DNA of 41,141 bases, taken from assembly GCA_022447205.1 (NCBI GenBank), contig JAKVBQ010000027.1, positions 1-41,141 on the forward strand, read 5' to 3'. The notes beneath the pieces are model-generated. The model was not told where the DNA came from. It worked only from the letters and a program-made list of their open reading frames with translations, and did no database searches. Shown piece after piece: positions 14,853 to 23,042 of this stretch (its first letter is position 1; each line of letters begins with the position of its first letter). The stretch is from Phycisphaerales bacterium. Its GTDB lineage: Bacteria; Planctomycetota; Phycisphaerae; Phycisphaerales; SM1A02. A program made the translations under genes and the position numbers.

Positions 14853-16199
14853 TCAGGAGGAGATGGTCACCGGAACGAGCGTGGGCTTCAGACGCGCCTC
14901 GAACTCGCCTCGGAACTTGCTCACGATGGTCCGAACCGCCCAGTTGTTGCCATCGGCGAGCCCGCAGATCGTGGTTCCGGGGGTGAGGCCCATCGAACCG
15001 GCGATCTCCATGAGGAGGTCCAGGTCCTTGAAGGTGCCACCACCATGCTCGATGCGAAGCAGCAGCTTGAGCATCCAGTCCGCGCCCTCGCGACACGGCG
15101 TGCACTGGCCGCACGATTCGTTCTTGAAGAACCTCGCGAGGTTCCTCGCGACGGCGACCATGTCGGTGTCCTCGTCGAAGACCGTCGGGCAGGCGGTGCC
15201 CAGGCCGAGCACGTCGTACCTGGTGCCGATGTCGAAGTCCATCTCCGCCTCGTACTGGTCGGGACCGAGCACGCCCATGGAGACGCCACCCGCGATCGCA
15301 CCCTTGAAGCGCTTGCCTCCACGCATGCCGCCGCAGTAGCGATCACTCTCGATGAGTTCCTTGAGCGGGATGCCGAGGTCGCATTCGTAGACGCCGGGTC
15401 GGTTGACATGACCGGAGACACCCATGAGCTTCGGACCGTAGGAAGGCGGACCACCGACGCTGCTCTCGCAACCGTGCCCCTTCCACCACTCGGCACCGTG
15501 CTCGATGATCGGGCCCACGCAGGCAAGGGTCTCGACGTTGTTGACGAGGGTCGGCCGACCGAAGACGCCCTTGACGGCGGGGAACGGAGGCTTGATGCGG
15601 GGCCAGCCGCGCTTGCCCTCGATCGCCTCCAGGAGTCCCGTCTCCTCGCCGCAGATGTAGGCACCCGCGGAGCGATGGACGTAGCAGTCGACGACCTGGT
15701 CGACCGCGCCGCCCAGGAGACCCTTGCCACCGAAGATGCCGTGTTCGTAGGCCTCGCGGACGGCCTCTTCCATCACCTTGGCCTGGTGGTGGTATTCGCC
15801 GCGGATGAAGAAGTAGGCGACGTCGATCTGGCACGCCCAGCAGGCGATCGCGATGCCTTCCAGGACGAGATGGGGATCGTAGTCGACCAGCAGACGGTCC
15901 TTGAACGTGCCGGGCTCCGCTTCATCGCAGTTGATGCACAGGTAGCGCTTGCCGCCATCGGGCTCCGGAAGGAAGGACCACTTCAGTCCGGCGGGGAAGC
16001 CCGCGCCTCCGCGCCCCCTGAGCACGCAGTCCTTGACCAGGGAGACCACGTCCTCCCGCTTCATGCCGATCGCCTTGCGGAGCGACTCATAGCCACCGGT
16101 CAGGAGAAACTCCTCGAGGTGGACGACGTGTCGTTCCGAGGCATCACCCCAGGGTGATGTCGGAATGCGTTTCAGCAGGACTGGCTCACTCATCGTCAT
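14853..16199 (-). CDS. nuoF: NADH-quinone oxidoreductase subunit F
   Basis: A 448-residue subunit that binds NADH, FMN and the N3 [4Fe-4S] cluster at the tip of respiratory complex I. The nucleotide/FMN motif GRGGAGFPAG is at 62-71, followed by INCDEAEPGTFKDR, the FMN segment AGAYICGEETGLLEAIEGKR, and the cluster motif SCGQCTPCREG with a later Cys in TTICGLADG. Length is normal. It follows the small unknown gene with a 14-bp overlap. nuoG, usually next, is absent: a 145-bp gap leads to ybeY. Confidence 0.95.
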   Translation of the reverse strand: MTMSEPVLLKRIPTSPWGDASERHVVHLEEFLLTGGYESLRKAIGMKREDVVSLVKDCVLRGRGGAGFPAGLKWSFLPEPDGGKRYLCINCDEAEPGTFKDRLLVDYDPHLVLEGIAIACWACQIDVAYFFIRGEYHHQAKVMEEAVREAYEHGIFGGKGLLGGAVDQVVDCYVHRSAGAYICGEETGLLEAIEGKRGWPRIKPPFPAVKGVFGRPTLVNNVETLACVGPIIEHGAEWWKGHGCESSVGGPPSYGPKLMGVSGHVNRPGVYECDLGIPLKELIESDRYCGGMRGGKRFKGAIAGGVSMGVLGPDQYEAEMDFDIGTRYDVLGLGTACPTVFDEDTDMVAVARNLARFFKNESCGQCTPCREGADWMLKLLLRIEHGGGTFKDLDLLMEIAGSMGLTPGTTICGLADGNNWAVRTIVSKFRGEFEARLKPTLVPVTISS

Positions 16200-16416
16200 G
16201 TCTGGACGGTTCCTGTCTGGTGGGGTCTTTCAGTTCCACTTCATCGATCACGGTTCGCCTGAGGATGACGTCACCCTGATCCTGCTCCTCGACGACACGG
16301 TTCACTTCGCGCCGATCGGGCGCACCTTCGGGACGGCTCCTGACCCCATGCGCGATGTGGCCGATGAACTCGCCCAGACTGCGGGCGATCGACTTGCGGC
16401 CGGATGATTCAGTCAT
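16186..16416 (-). CDS. Small unknown protein between nuoE and nuoF, 76 aa
   Basis: This short frame (ATG 16414-16416) overlaps the nuoE stop by 8 bp and the nuoF start by 14 bp, the packing expected of a translated operon gene. The sequence has a helical, hydrophobic patch (ARSLGEFIGHIAHGVRS), a charged middle, and a strand-like VILRRTVIDEVELK. It has no cysteines, no membrane segment and no signal peptide, so it is neither a cluster-bearing nor a membrane complex I subunit. I know no family for it. It may be an accessory or assembly factor for the NADH-binding module. Confidence 0.65.
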   Translation of the reverse strand: MTESSGRKSIARSLGEFIGHIAHGVRSRPEGAPDRREVNRVVEEQDQGDVILRRTVIDEVELKDPTRQEPSRHDDE

Positions 16417-17080
16417 GCAGATCCGATCTCCCGTCGCCGGTGCCGGATTCACGACCACCCTGGGTGATCGCATGCCGACGCACGATGTCACGGACCGCAG
16501 GGCGATCGAGGTCGGCGATCGGAACCCTGTCGATCTCATCGAGGATCGCATCGACCTCCTCGACCTTCAGGTGCTCGGCGAGCTCCTCGTTGAAGAGGGC
16601 GACCGGTGCGGTGTCGCAGGACCCGAGACACTCGAGGAGGAGCAGCGTGTAGCGACCCTCGTCATCCGTCTCGTGCGGATCGAGGTCGAGGCGGTTGCGG
16701 ATCCGATCGACGATCGCCTGGTGACCGCAGACCTCGCAGGCGATCGACTGGCAGACGCCGATGACGCACCGTCCGACCGGCTCGGTGTGGAACTCCTCGT
16801 AGAAGCTCGTGGTGTCGAGGACCTCGGAAGGCGGGATCCCGAGAAAATTCGCGGTCTCGATCATCGCCTGGTACGGAATGCAGCGGTACGCGTGCTGGAG
16901 ATCATGGAGGATCGGCATCAGCGCACCATGGCTGGTGGCGTACTTCGGCAGGATGTCCTTCGTCCAGCTCGCCTTCATCGCATCGGTCACGTACGGCGTG
17001 CCCGGGGCCCGGTCTCGATCAGCGAGCACGTCGAGGGAGACGGGGTCGGTCGTTGCAGATGGCTTCGCTTTCCAGGACAT
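16409..17080 (-). CDS. nuoE: NADH-quinone oxidoreductase subunit E
   Basis: A 223-residue subunit carrying the N1a [2Fe-2S] cluster of complex I, with ligands C110, C115, C151 and C155 (CQSIAC and CLGSC). The helical N-terminal part (KYATSHGALMPILHDLQHAY) is typical. It has about 40 extra residues after the cluster domain compared with the usual 160-180 residue protein, ending in a charged tail. It sits 35 bp after nuoD and overlaps the next small gene, so it belongs to the nuoD-E-F transcript. Confidence 0.94.
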   Translation of the reverse strand: MSWKAKPSATTDPVSLDVLADRDRAPGTPYVTDAMKASWTKDILPKYATSHGALMPILHDLQHAYRCIPYQAMIETANFLGIPPSEVLDTTSFYEEFHTEPVGRCVIGVCQSIACEVCGHQAIVDRIRNRLDLDPHETDDEGRYTLLLLECLGSCDTAPVALFNEELAEHLKVEEVDAILDEIDRVPIADLDRPAVRDIVRRHAITQGGRESGTGDGRSDLHD

Positions 17081-17115
17081 GTGTTCGCCGTGTCAGGAGG
17101 ATGAGGTTCGCCGCA

Positions 17116-18405
17116 TCAGCGGTCGAGTTCGGCCGCGATGATGTTCAGGGATCCGATGATCGCCGGGACATCGGCGATCTGGTGGCCTTCGACCAGCTTG
17201 GGGAAGACCTGGTAGTTGATGAACGAGGGAGGTCGGACCGAAGCCCTCCAGGCGCAACGATCGCCGTCGGAGACGATGTAGAACCCGAACTCCCCGTTGG
17301 CGGTCTCGCAACAGTCGTAGACCTCGCCGACCGGAGTGTCCCAGCCTCGGTTGTGCATCTTCAGCTCGAAGAGCTGGATGACGCCCTCGATCGACCCGTA
17401 GACATCGCCGGTCGGGGGCACCGTGGCCTTGGCGTCGGTCTGGATGTTCACCGGACCGGAGGGGATCGAATCGATCAGCTGGTCGATGATCGAGATCGAC
17501 TGCTTGATCTCCTCCACCCTGACCAGATAGCGGCTGAAGCAGTCGCAGTCGGTCGAGACCGGCACCGAGAATCGGACCGCCTCCGCACCCTCGCCATCCC
17601 AGTTGTCCTTGTAGCACAGGTACGGCTGGTCCTTGCGGACATCCCGACGAACGCCGGAGGCACGAGCGCAGGGACCGGAAAGCGACCAGGCGACGGCTTC
17701 CTCGTGGGAGATCTCCCCGACCCCCTTCAAGCGGTCGACGAAGATGCGGTTCCGATTGAGGAGGGTCTCGAGATCCTTGACCGCACGAGGCAGTCGTTCG
17801 TGGATCAGCTTCTTGGACATCCGGATGAAGACCTCGTCATCGGGGATGTCGCGCCAGACTCCCCCCACTCGGGTCCAATCCGGATGGAAGCGCTGGCCGG
17901 AGATGTACTCGACCAGATCGTAGATGTGCTCACGCTCGTTGAATCCGTAGAGGAAACCGGTGAAGGCACCGAGATCGAGTGCGGCGGCACCCACGCAGAG
18001 CAGGTGGTTCTGGATCCGACCGAATTCGGCCATGATCGTCCGCAGCACCTTGCAGCGCGGCGTGATGTCGATCCCGAACAATCGCTCGCACGCCTGGTGC
18101 CACACGATGTCGTTCACGATCGGACTGATGTAGTCCATGCGGCTCGCGGTGCAGACGTACTGGTTGTAGTCGTGGTGCTCGGCGAGCTTCTCGAATCCGG
18201 AGTGCAGGTACCCGATGTGGGGCGTGCAACGAGCGACTCGCTCCCCGTCCAGTTCGAGGACGAGGCGCAGGGTGGTGTGGGTCGCCGGATGCTGCGGACC
18301 GAAGTTGAGGACCCAGCGATCAGGACCATGGACGTGGTCCTTCAGGTACTCCGTGGACTCGATGTCGAGGTCGAATCCCTGGTCCGGCTCGAGGGTGTAG
18401 GGCAT
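17116..18405 (-). CDS. nuoD: NADH-quinone oxidoreductase subunit D (49 kDa)
   Basis: A 429-residue subunit forming part of the quinone site of complex I. Hallmarks are NFGPQHPATHTTLRLVLELD near the N-terminus, IGYLHSGFEKLAEHHDYNQ, YISGQRFHPDWTRVGGV, and SGPCARASGVRRDVR. The nickel-binding cysteine pairs of related [NiFe] hydrogenases are absent, so this is a Nuo subunit. ATG 18403-18405 was chosen; an upstream ATG at 18511-18513 would add 36 residues across a possible promoter. A TATACT element lies 57 bp upstream. nuoA, nuoB and nuoC are not next to it. Confidence 0.95.
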   Translation of the reverse strand: MPYTLEPDQGFDLDIESTEYLKDHVHGPDRWVLNFGPQHPATHTTLRLVLELDGERVARCTPHIGYLHSGFEKLAEHHDYNQYVCTASRMDYISPIVNDIVWHQACERLFGIDITPRCKVLRTIMAEFGRIQNHLLCVGAAALDLGAFTGFLYGFNEREHIYDLVEYISGQRFHPDWTRVGGVWRDIPDDEVFIRMSKKLIHERLPRAVKDLETLLNRNRIFVDRLKGVGEISHEEAVAWSLSGPCARASGVRRDVRKDQPYLCYKDNWDGEGAEAVRFSVPVSTDCDCFSRYLVRVEEIKQSISIIDQLIDSIPSGPVNIQTDAKATVPPTGDVYGSIEGVIQLFELKMHNRGWDTPVGEVYDCCETANGEFGFYIVSDGDRCAWRASVRPPSFINYQVFPKLVEGHQIADVPAIIGSLNIIAAELDR

Positions 18406-18461
18406 GGAGGAAGGGTCCTGCGGGGGGTAGGAGCGAAGCCCGACGGATCGAGCATGTCGCC

Positions 18462-18467
18462 AGTATA
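18462..18467 (-). promoter_or_regulatory. Possible -10 element for the nuoD-E-F operon
   Basis: TATACT on the minus strand matches 5 of 6 positions of TATAAT, in the 123-bp gap between the permease gene and nuoD. No convincing -35 hexamer lies 16-18 bp upstream. Confidence 0.4.
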
Positions 18468-18528
18468 GGGGTCTGGAGCGGGTTTCTGGCGAGGAGATCC
18501 CGGGGAGGAGCACATCTTGACCCCTGAA

Positions 18529-20343
18529 TCAGACCCGGAAGATCGCCCCCATCCGCTTGCCGAGGAGGAGCGAGGCCCCGACCAGCGTCGTACCCAGGAG
18601 CAGCATCGCCCAGACCCCCATCGCGCTCGCGATGTACTGACCGTCACCCAATCGTTCGAAGAGGACGTAGATCGCCTTCGTGATCGGATAGTCCGCGGCT
18701 CGCTGAGCGAGGATCAGGCTGTCGGAAACCTCCAGCATCGCGAAACTGAAGGCCAGGAGGCCGCCAGCCACGAGGTTGGCCGCGATCAGCGGGAAGACCA
18801 CCCGCCTGAGGCGGAGCCACCAGCCGGCGCCGAGGTTGGCTGCCGCCTCCTCCAGTTCGACCGGAGTCTGTTCGAGTCCGGCGACGGCACTCCTGACGAC
18901 GTAGGGCATCCTGCGAACCGCATAGGCGACGATCAGGAGGGGAATCGGATTCGGATCGGACCCCAGGATGTCCGCCACCGCATGCAACGGCCCGTCGTTC
19001 AACCAGAGGTAGGTGGAGGTGCCGTCCAGACCGAACATCGAGAACGTGCCGTCGAGCCACCCGGGCATCGTGCCCTGGAACGGCCAGCGGAGTGACATCG
19101 CGACGTAGCCGAACGCCATGACCAGTCCCGGCACGGCGAGCGGAAGCATCACCAGGGCATCGAGCAGCGACCGTCCGGGGAGCCGGGTGCGGACCAGGAT
19201 CCGTGCGATCAGGATCCCCAGCGCGACGTCGATCAGCATCGCGGTCCCCGCGAGGAAGAGACTGTTGCGGATCGAACCGACCGCGAGGGGATGGCTCAGC
19301 GCCTGACCGTAGTGATCCACGGTCCAGGAACGAGGCAGGATCGACGCATACCACTGACCTTCGACGGTGAGGCTGGTGATGATCACCCCGAGGTGAGGCA
19401 TCGCGGCAAGCATCACGACGGAGAACACCACCCCTGCGGCGAGCCAGCCATGCCAGCCGGCGAGCCGACGGGTGTTCGAGGCTCGTGAAGCCTTGGCGTA
19501 CATCGCGTAGGCGCGCCCTCCGAAGACCCATCGCCCGAGGAGGTAGAGCATGACCACGGAGAAGAGGAGGACCGCCGTGAGTGCATACGGTCGGGTGGAG
19601 GCCTCCATCTCCTTGATGCCGTTGAAGATCTGGACCGGGGTGACGTTCTCGAACTGGAACATCAGCGGCGTCCCGAGCTCGGTGAAGCTCCAGATGAAGA
19701 CGATCGTGGATCCGGCGAAGACGCCGGGGCGGATCAGGGGGAGGATGATCCGGAAGGTGCGTCGCCAGGAACCGGCACCGACGTTGCTCGCCGCTTCCTC
19801 GAGTGCGGGGTCGAGGTTCGCCAGCGCGGCGACGATGTTGAGGTAGATGATCGGATAGAGGTGCAGTGCCTCGAGGATCACGATCCCCCAGAATCCCCCG
19901 TCCCCGAGGAAGTCGATCCCTTCGTTGATCCAGCCGAGGTCGATGAGCAGGGTGTTGAGGGTGCCGAAGCGACCGAGCAGGTGTTGCACGCCGATCGCAC
20001 CGACGAAGGGAGGCAGGATCAGTGGCACGAGCAGGAACGCGGAGAGAAGCGACTTGCAGGGGAACTCCCAGCGAGCGACGAGCCAGGCCAGCGGAGCGGA
20101 GATCAGGATCGAGAGCACCGTCGTGCAGAAGGCGATCGCGAAGGCATTGAAGAGCCCGAGGCGGAGCACCGGATCCTGGAAGACCTCGGTGATGTGATAG
20201 AACGTCCAGCCGGTCGCGTTCGAGGCGGCATCCTGAAGGAAGGCACCTCGGATCGTCAGCCAGATGGGCCACAACAACGCCACCGCGAGCAGGGCGAGAA
20301 TGCCGACATAGAGGATGTAGTCACGGGGGCGGTTGCGGTCCAT
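18529..20343 (-). CDS. Two-module ABC transporter permease, iron(III)/AfuB-FbpB type
   Basis: A 604-residue inner-membrane protein made of two fused permease modules, each with about six membrane segments. Each half has the EAA loop that docks the ATPase: EEAASNVGAGSWRRTFRIILP-like in the first and EEAAANLGAGWWLRLRRVVFP-like in the second. This fused layout is typical of ferric iron importers (FbpB/AfuB/SfuB) and some phosphonate or thiamine systems, so iron(III) import is the best guess only. No binding protein or ATPase gene is adjacent. The ATG (20341-20343) follows a TACACT element by only 9 bp, so the mRNA may be nearly leaderless. Confidence 0.82.
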   Translation of the reverse strand: MDRNRPRDYILYVGILALLAVALLWPIWLTIRGAFLQDAASNATGWTFYHITEVFQDPVLRLGLFNAFAIAFCTTVLSILISAPLAWLVARWEFPCKSLLSAFLLVPLILPPFVGAIGVQHLLGRFGTLNTLLIDLGWINEGIDFLGDGGFWGIVILEALHLYPIIYLNIVAALANLDPALEEAASNVGAGSWRRTFRIILPLIRPGVFAGSTIVFIWSFTELGTPLMFQFENVTPVQIFNGIKEMEASTRPYALTAVLLFSVVMLYLLGRWVFGGRAYAMYAKASRASNTRRLAGWHGWLAAGVVFSVVMLAAMPHLGVIITSLTVEGQWYASILPRSWTVDHYGQALSHPLAVGSIRNSLFLAGTAMLIDVALGILIARILVRTRLPGRSLLDALVMLPLAVPGLVMAFGYVAMSLRWPFQGTMPGWLDGTFSMFGLDGTSTYLWLNDGPLHAVADILGSDPNPIPLLIVAYAVRRMPYVVRSAVAGLEQTPVELEEAAANLGAGWWLRLRRVVFPLIAANLVAGGLLAFSFAMLEVSDSLILAQRAADYPITKAIYVLFERLGDGQYIASAMGVWAMLLLGTTLVGASLLLGKRMGAIFRV

Positions 20344-20373
20344 CTGCCCCGGAGTGTACCGCGTGGGTCTGCT

Positions 20374-20399
20374 CCCGACAGGATCCGACCCCTGTCGGG
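20374..20399. terminator. Strong hairpin between the dockerin protein gene and the permease gene
   Basis: CCCGACAGG (20374-20382) and CCTGTCGGG (20391-20399) form a perfect 9-bp stem with an 8-base loop, 11 bp after the stop of the dockerin-protein gene. No T-run follows on the minus strand, so it may act as a Rho-linked or mRNA-stabilising hairpin rather than a classic terminator. Confidence 0.45.
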
Positions 20400-20409
20400 G
20401 GGTGTGGCA

Positions 20410-21999
20410 TCAGCCCCAGTTGCCGAGCAGCGCGGCCAGGTCCCCGCCGTCGACGAGGCCGTCGGGAACGATGTCCGATGCCGGATCGTCGGTGCCCCAG
20501 GCACCCAGCAGGATCGACAGGTCGAGTCCGTCGACCGTACCGTCCCCGTTGATGTCCCCGGCAATCGGTTCGGACCCGAGGTCGCTCATCAGCCAGGCGA
20601 TCCCGGCATAGGTGTTCTGGATGTCACCGGTCGACTGACGCTGTGCACGGATGACGTAGTCACCGGGCTGGAGCCCGCCGATCGAGAGCAATTCGACGTT
20701 GTCGACCCGGCTCTCGCTTCGGACGTTCCCGGTGTCGAAGTGACCAAGCCCCGCATCTCCCACCATCGAGACGAGTTCCCCGTCCACGAGCCTGAAGAGT
20801 TCGAGATCGATGTCCATGAGGGTGTAGCCGGTGAAGGTGGTCGTCGGAACCCGCTGCCAGGCCAGCGCGACGGTGAGTTCCTCCATCGGGCTGGACACCG
20901 AGAAGCGCCAGTGCTTCGTGCTGTTCCAGAGGACCCGGGGCCAGTCCCAGCCGGCACCGGAGATCTCGGGAGCGTCCACGAGGTTGGTGGCTCCGATCTG
21001 TCGATAGCCGGTGAGGATCCGATGGCTGCGATCGACGTTGACCATCCCGGCACCGAAGACGTCGTCGATCGGCCGCGCGGTCGTGCCGCGATCATCGCCG
21101 CTCACACCCGGATTGTTGGTCCAGCCCTCCATGTGCGTCGCCCCGGCGAGGAGGCAGGCATGCATGACCTGGATCCGATCGGCCGCGAAGTCGTCGGCGA
21201 GGATCGAATCCTCTTCGATCACCTGGTAGAGCATCGCACCCACCGCACCGACGATCGGCGTGGTGTAGCTGGTGAGGTCGCCCGGCGCGACGATCCAGGG
21301 CTTCATCCGTCCGGGCCCATCGATCCCATCCGGGACGTCGGTGCTGGTGTGGCTGCCTGTATCGCACCCGACGGTGAGGGTGTTGAACCCATGGGCGAAC
21401 ATGTGCGCCGCGGCCCCCCCGTTGTTGGTTCCGTTGACCACGAGGATGTTGTCGCGGATCGACAGGTAGTCCATCCGACGCAGGGCCAGGCTGTCGTTGG
21501 GGTTGTTGAACTGCCCGATCCAGCTGTGGTTGTGGACCCGGATCGACGGGTCCGGCGACGTGATGGGCGGTACGGAAGAAGCCTCCCCGACCTTCAGGTA
21601 GCCGTTGGTGAGGAACGTCACGGCATCGTAGAGCCAGATGTTGTCGATGGCCGGGGCGATGCTGCCGTTGTTGGAGTAGAACTCGAGCGCGACGGTGTTC
21701 GCGTGGGAGCTCGTCGTCGGGTTCCCGAAGGGAATGGTGAACGTCTTCCCGCCATAGCGCACGGAGTCGTCGATGTCCGGGATCCAGCTGTTGTTGCTGC
21801 CGGATGCCTCGCACTGGAGCACACCGATACCGACACCCGTTGGCATGTTCCCGACCCCGAGTCGCTCCTGGAGTTCGTACCAGCCGACGCCCTGCTTCAC
21901 GGTCTCGATGTCCGCCTGGGCAGCGAGTCGACCGCCAAGACAGGCGGCAAGCCCGAGGGCCAGGGAGCTCAGCGTCCGGTAGTCAGGGTGGCAGGTCAT
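20410..21999 (-). CDS. Exported subtilase-like protein with C-terminal dockerin-like repeat
   Basis: A 529-residue protein with a signal peptide (1-28). The core resembles a peptidase S8 fold: a GVGIGVLQC strand (55-63) where the catalytic Asp normally follows, His99 in SSHANTVAL, an Asn region VVNGTNNGG (187-195), and Ser244 in LTSYTTPIVGAVGAML, matching GTSxAxPxVaG. Position 62 is Gln instead of Asp, so it may be inactive or use another residue. A beta-sandwich region (about 355-470) follows. The end (482-529) is a duplicated dockerin-like calcium-loop unit, DINGDGTVDGLDLSILL and a shorter second copy, common on Phycisphaerae secreted proteins. The start has AAAGGATG just upstream. Confidence 0.75.
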   Translation of the reverse strand: MTCHPDYRTLSSLALGLAACLGGRLAAQADIETVKQGVGWYELQERLGVGNMPTGVGIGVLQCEASGSNNSWIPDIDDSVRYGGKTFTIPFGNPTTSSHANTVALEFYSNNGSIAPAIDNIWLYDAVTFLTNGYLKVGEASSVPPITSPDPSIRVHNHSWIGQFNNPNDSLALRRMDYLSIRDNILVVNGTNNGGAAAHMFAHGFNTLTVGCDTGSHTSTDVPDGIDGPGRMKPWIVAPGDLTSYTTPIVGAVGAMLYQVIEEDSILADDFAADRIQVMHACLLAGATHMEGWTNNPGVSGDDRGTTARPIDDVFGAGMVNVDRSHRILTGYRQIGATNLVDAPEISGAGWDWPRVLWNSTKHWRFSVSSPMEELTVALAWQRVPTTTFTGYTLMDIDLELFRLVDGELVSMVGDAGLGHFDTGNVRSESRVDNVELLSIGGLQPGDYVIRAQRQSTGDIQNTYAGIAWLMSDLGSEPIAGDINGDGTVDGLDLSILLGAWGTDDPASDIVPDGLVDGGDLAALLGNWG

Positions 22000-22149
22000 T
22001 TCTGGTCATCCTTTCGGGCTCGGGGACGTCCACGGGCGCACAAGAGGCGCTGACTGAACCCTATCACCCGTTTCTGGTGCTGACCAGCAATGATTCGGAA
22101 GGTGGGCGAACTTGCTCAGGCCGCCACCCGGATGACCTGCCGAGGGGCC

Positions 22150-22980
22150 TCAGCGACCGTCCAGCGCGGACTCCATGCGGACCTCCTCGACCGCCAGGCG
22201 GTCGGTGAGCCGGAGCTCGACACGGCGGTTCTGGGCGTCATCTCCGGCATCGTCGGGATGTCCCTGGATGGGGTCGTGATGACCGGCCGCCACGATCTGG
22301 ATCCGCTTCCACGGAATGCCGTTGTCGACGAGGGCCTTCGCCACCATGCGTGCACGTTGGTAGGAAAGGTCGAGTCCGGCCTGGACGTCCCTCGAGGCTT
22401 CGGCATGCGAGGCATGTCCGTGGATCTCGATCATCGTCGGCAGGCCTCGGATCTGTTCGGCGACCCGTTCGATCGAGGCGCGCGCGGCATCGCCGAGCGA
22501 CTCGGTGTCGTGCGAGAAGGTGATCTCGACCATCGCCGACTGCTGACCGGATTCACGCGGCGAGTAGGTGTCGGCGTGATCACCGACCTCCCCTTCCTGA
22601 TCCGCACGACCGGGACCCTCCGACTTGTACCAGTCGACGATCTCCTTGAGCTTCGGGTCGGTGGTGTTCAGGTCGATCGGATTCCCGAACGCCTTTCGGG
22701 TGTTCCAGACGAACTCCGCCCAGCGGTCGAAGGGCACGGTCGCGGCGGTGTCACCGTCGCTCGCGCCCTCGGCACCGGCCTTGGCGGGCGGCGTCGCGTT
22801 CAGTGCGTAGAGGATCACGAAGAAACCCATGATCAGCATCACCATGTCCGCGAAGGAGATCAGCCATTCAGGCGCACCCTCGTGCTCCTCGTCGTGTCCG
22901 CCGAGATCATGCATGCCACCGAAGTGGGGTGCATGTCCATGTTCCTCGCGAGCGTCGTCGTGGTCGTTCTGATCGGACAT
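22150..22980 (-). CDS. motB: Flagellar-type stator protein MotB
   Basis: A 276-residue inner-membrane protein with one membrane segment (about 41-60) carrying Asp45 in SFADMVMLI, the proton-binding residue of MotB stators, and a C-terminal OmpA-like peptidoglycan-binding domain (about 145-260; IHGHASHAEASRDVQAGLDL, then RRVELRLTD). With MotA it would turn proton or sodium flow into torque. The cytoplasmic head (1-38) is rich in His and Asp, with seven His in the first 33 residues. It lies 62 bp after motA and has GGAG before its ATG. No other flagellar genes are in the window. Confidence 0.9.
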   Translation of the reverse strand: MSDQNDHDDAREEHGHAPHFGGMHDLGGHDEEHEGAPEWLISFADMVMLIMGFFVILYALNATPPAKAGAEGASDGDTAATVPFDRWAEFVWNTRKAFGNPIDLNTTDPKLKEIVDWYKSEGPGRADQEGEVGDHADTYSPRESGQQSAMVEITFSHDTESLGDAARASIERVAEQIRGLPTMIEIHGHASHAEASRDVQAGLDLSYQRARMVAKALVDNGIPWKRIQIVAAGHHDPIQGHPDDAGDDAQNRRVELRLTDRLAVEEVRMESALDGR

Positions 22981-23042
22981 CGGAAGGTCTCCGGTGGGCC
23001 CTTGCCGGCCCGTTCACCATGTGATTTCCGGCCGCGTTCGGC

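Noticed and set aside
17116-18405. [NiFe] hydrogenase large subunit
   Set aside because: The nickel-binding CxxC pairs are absent, and nuoE and nuoF follow.
19861-22053. Plus-strand open frame of 730 codons
   Set aside because: Antisense to the permease and dockerin-protein genes, both of which have clear motifs on the minus strand.
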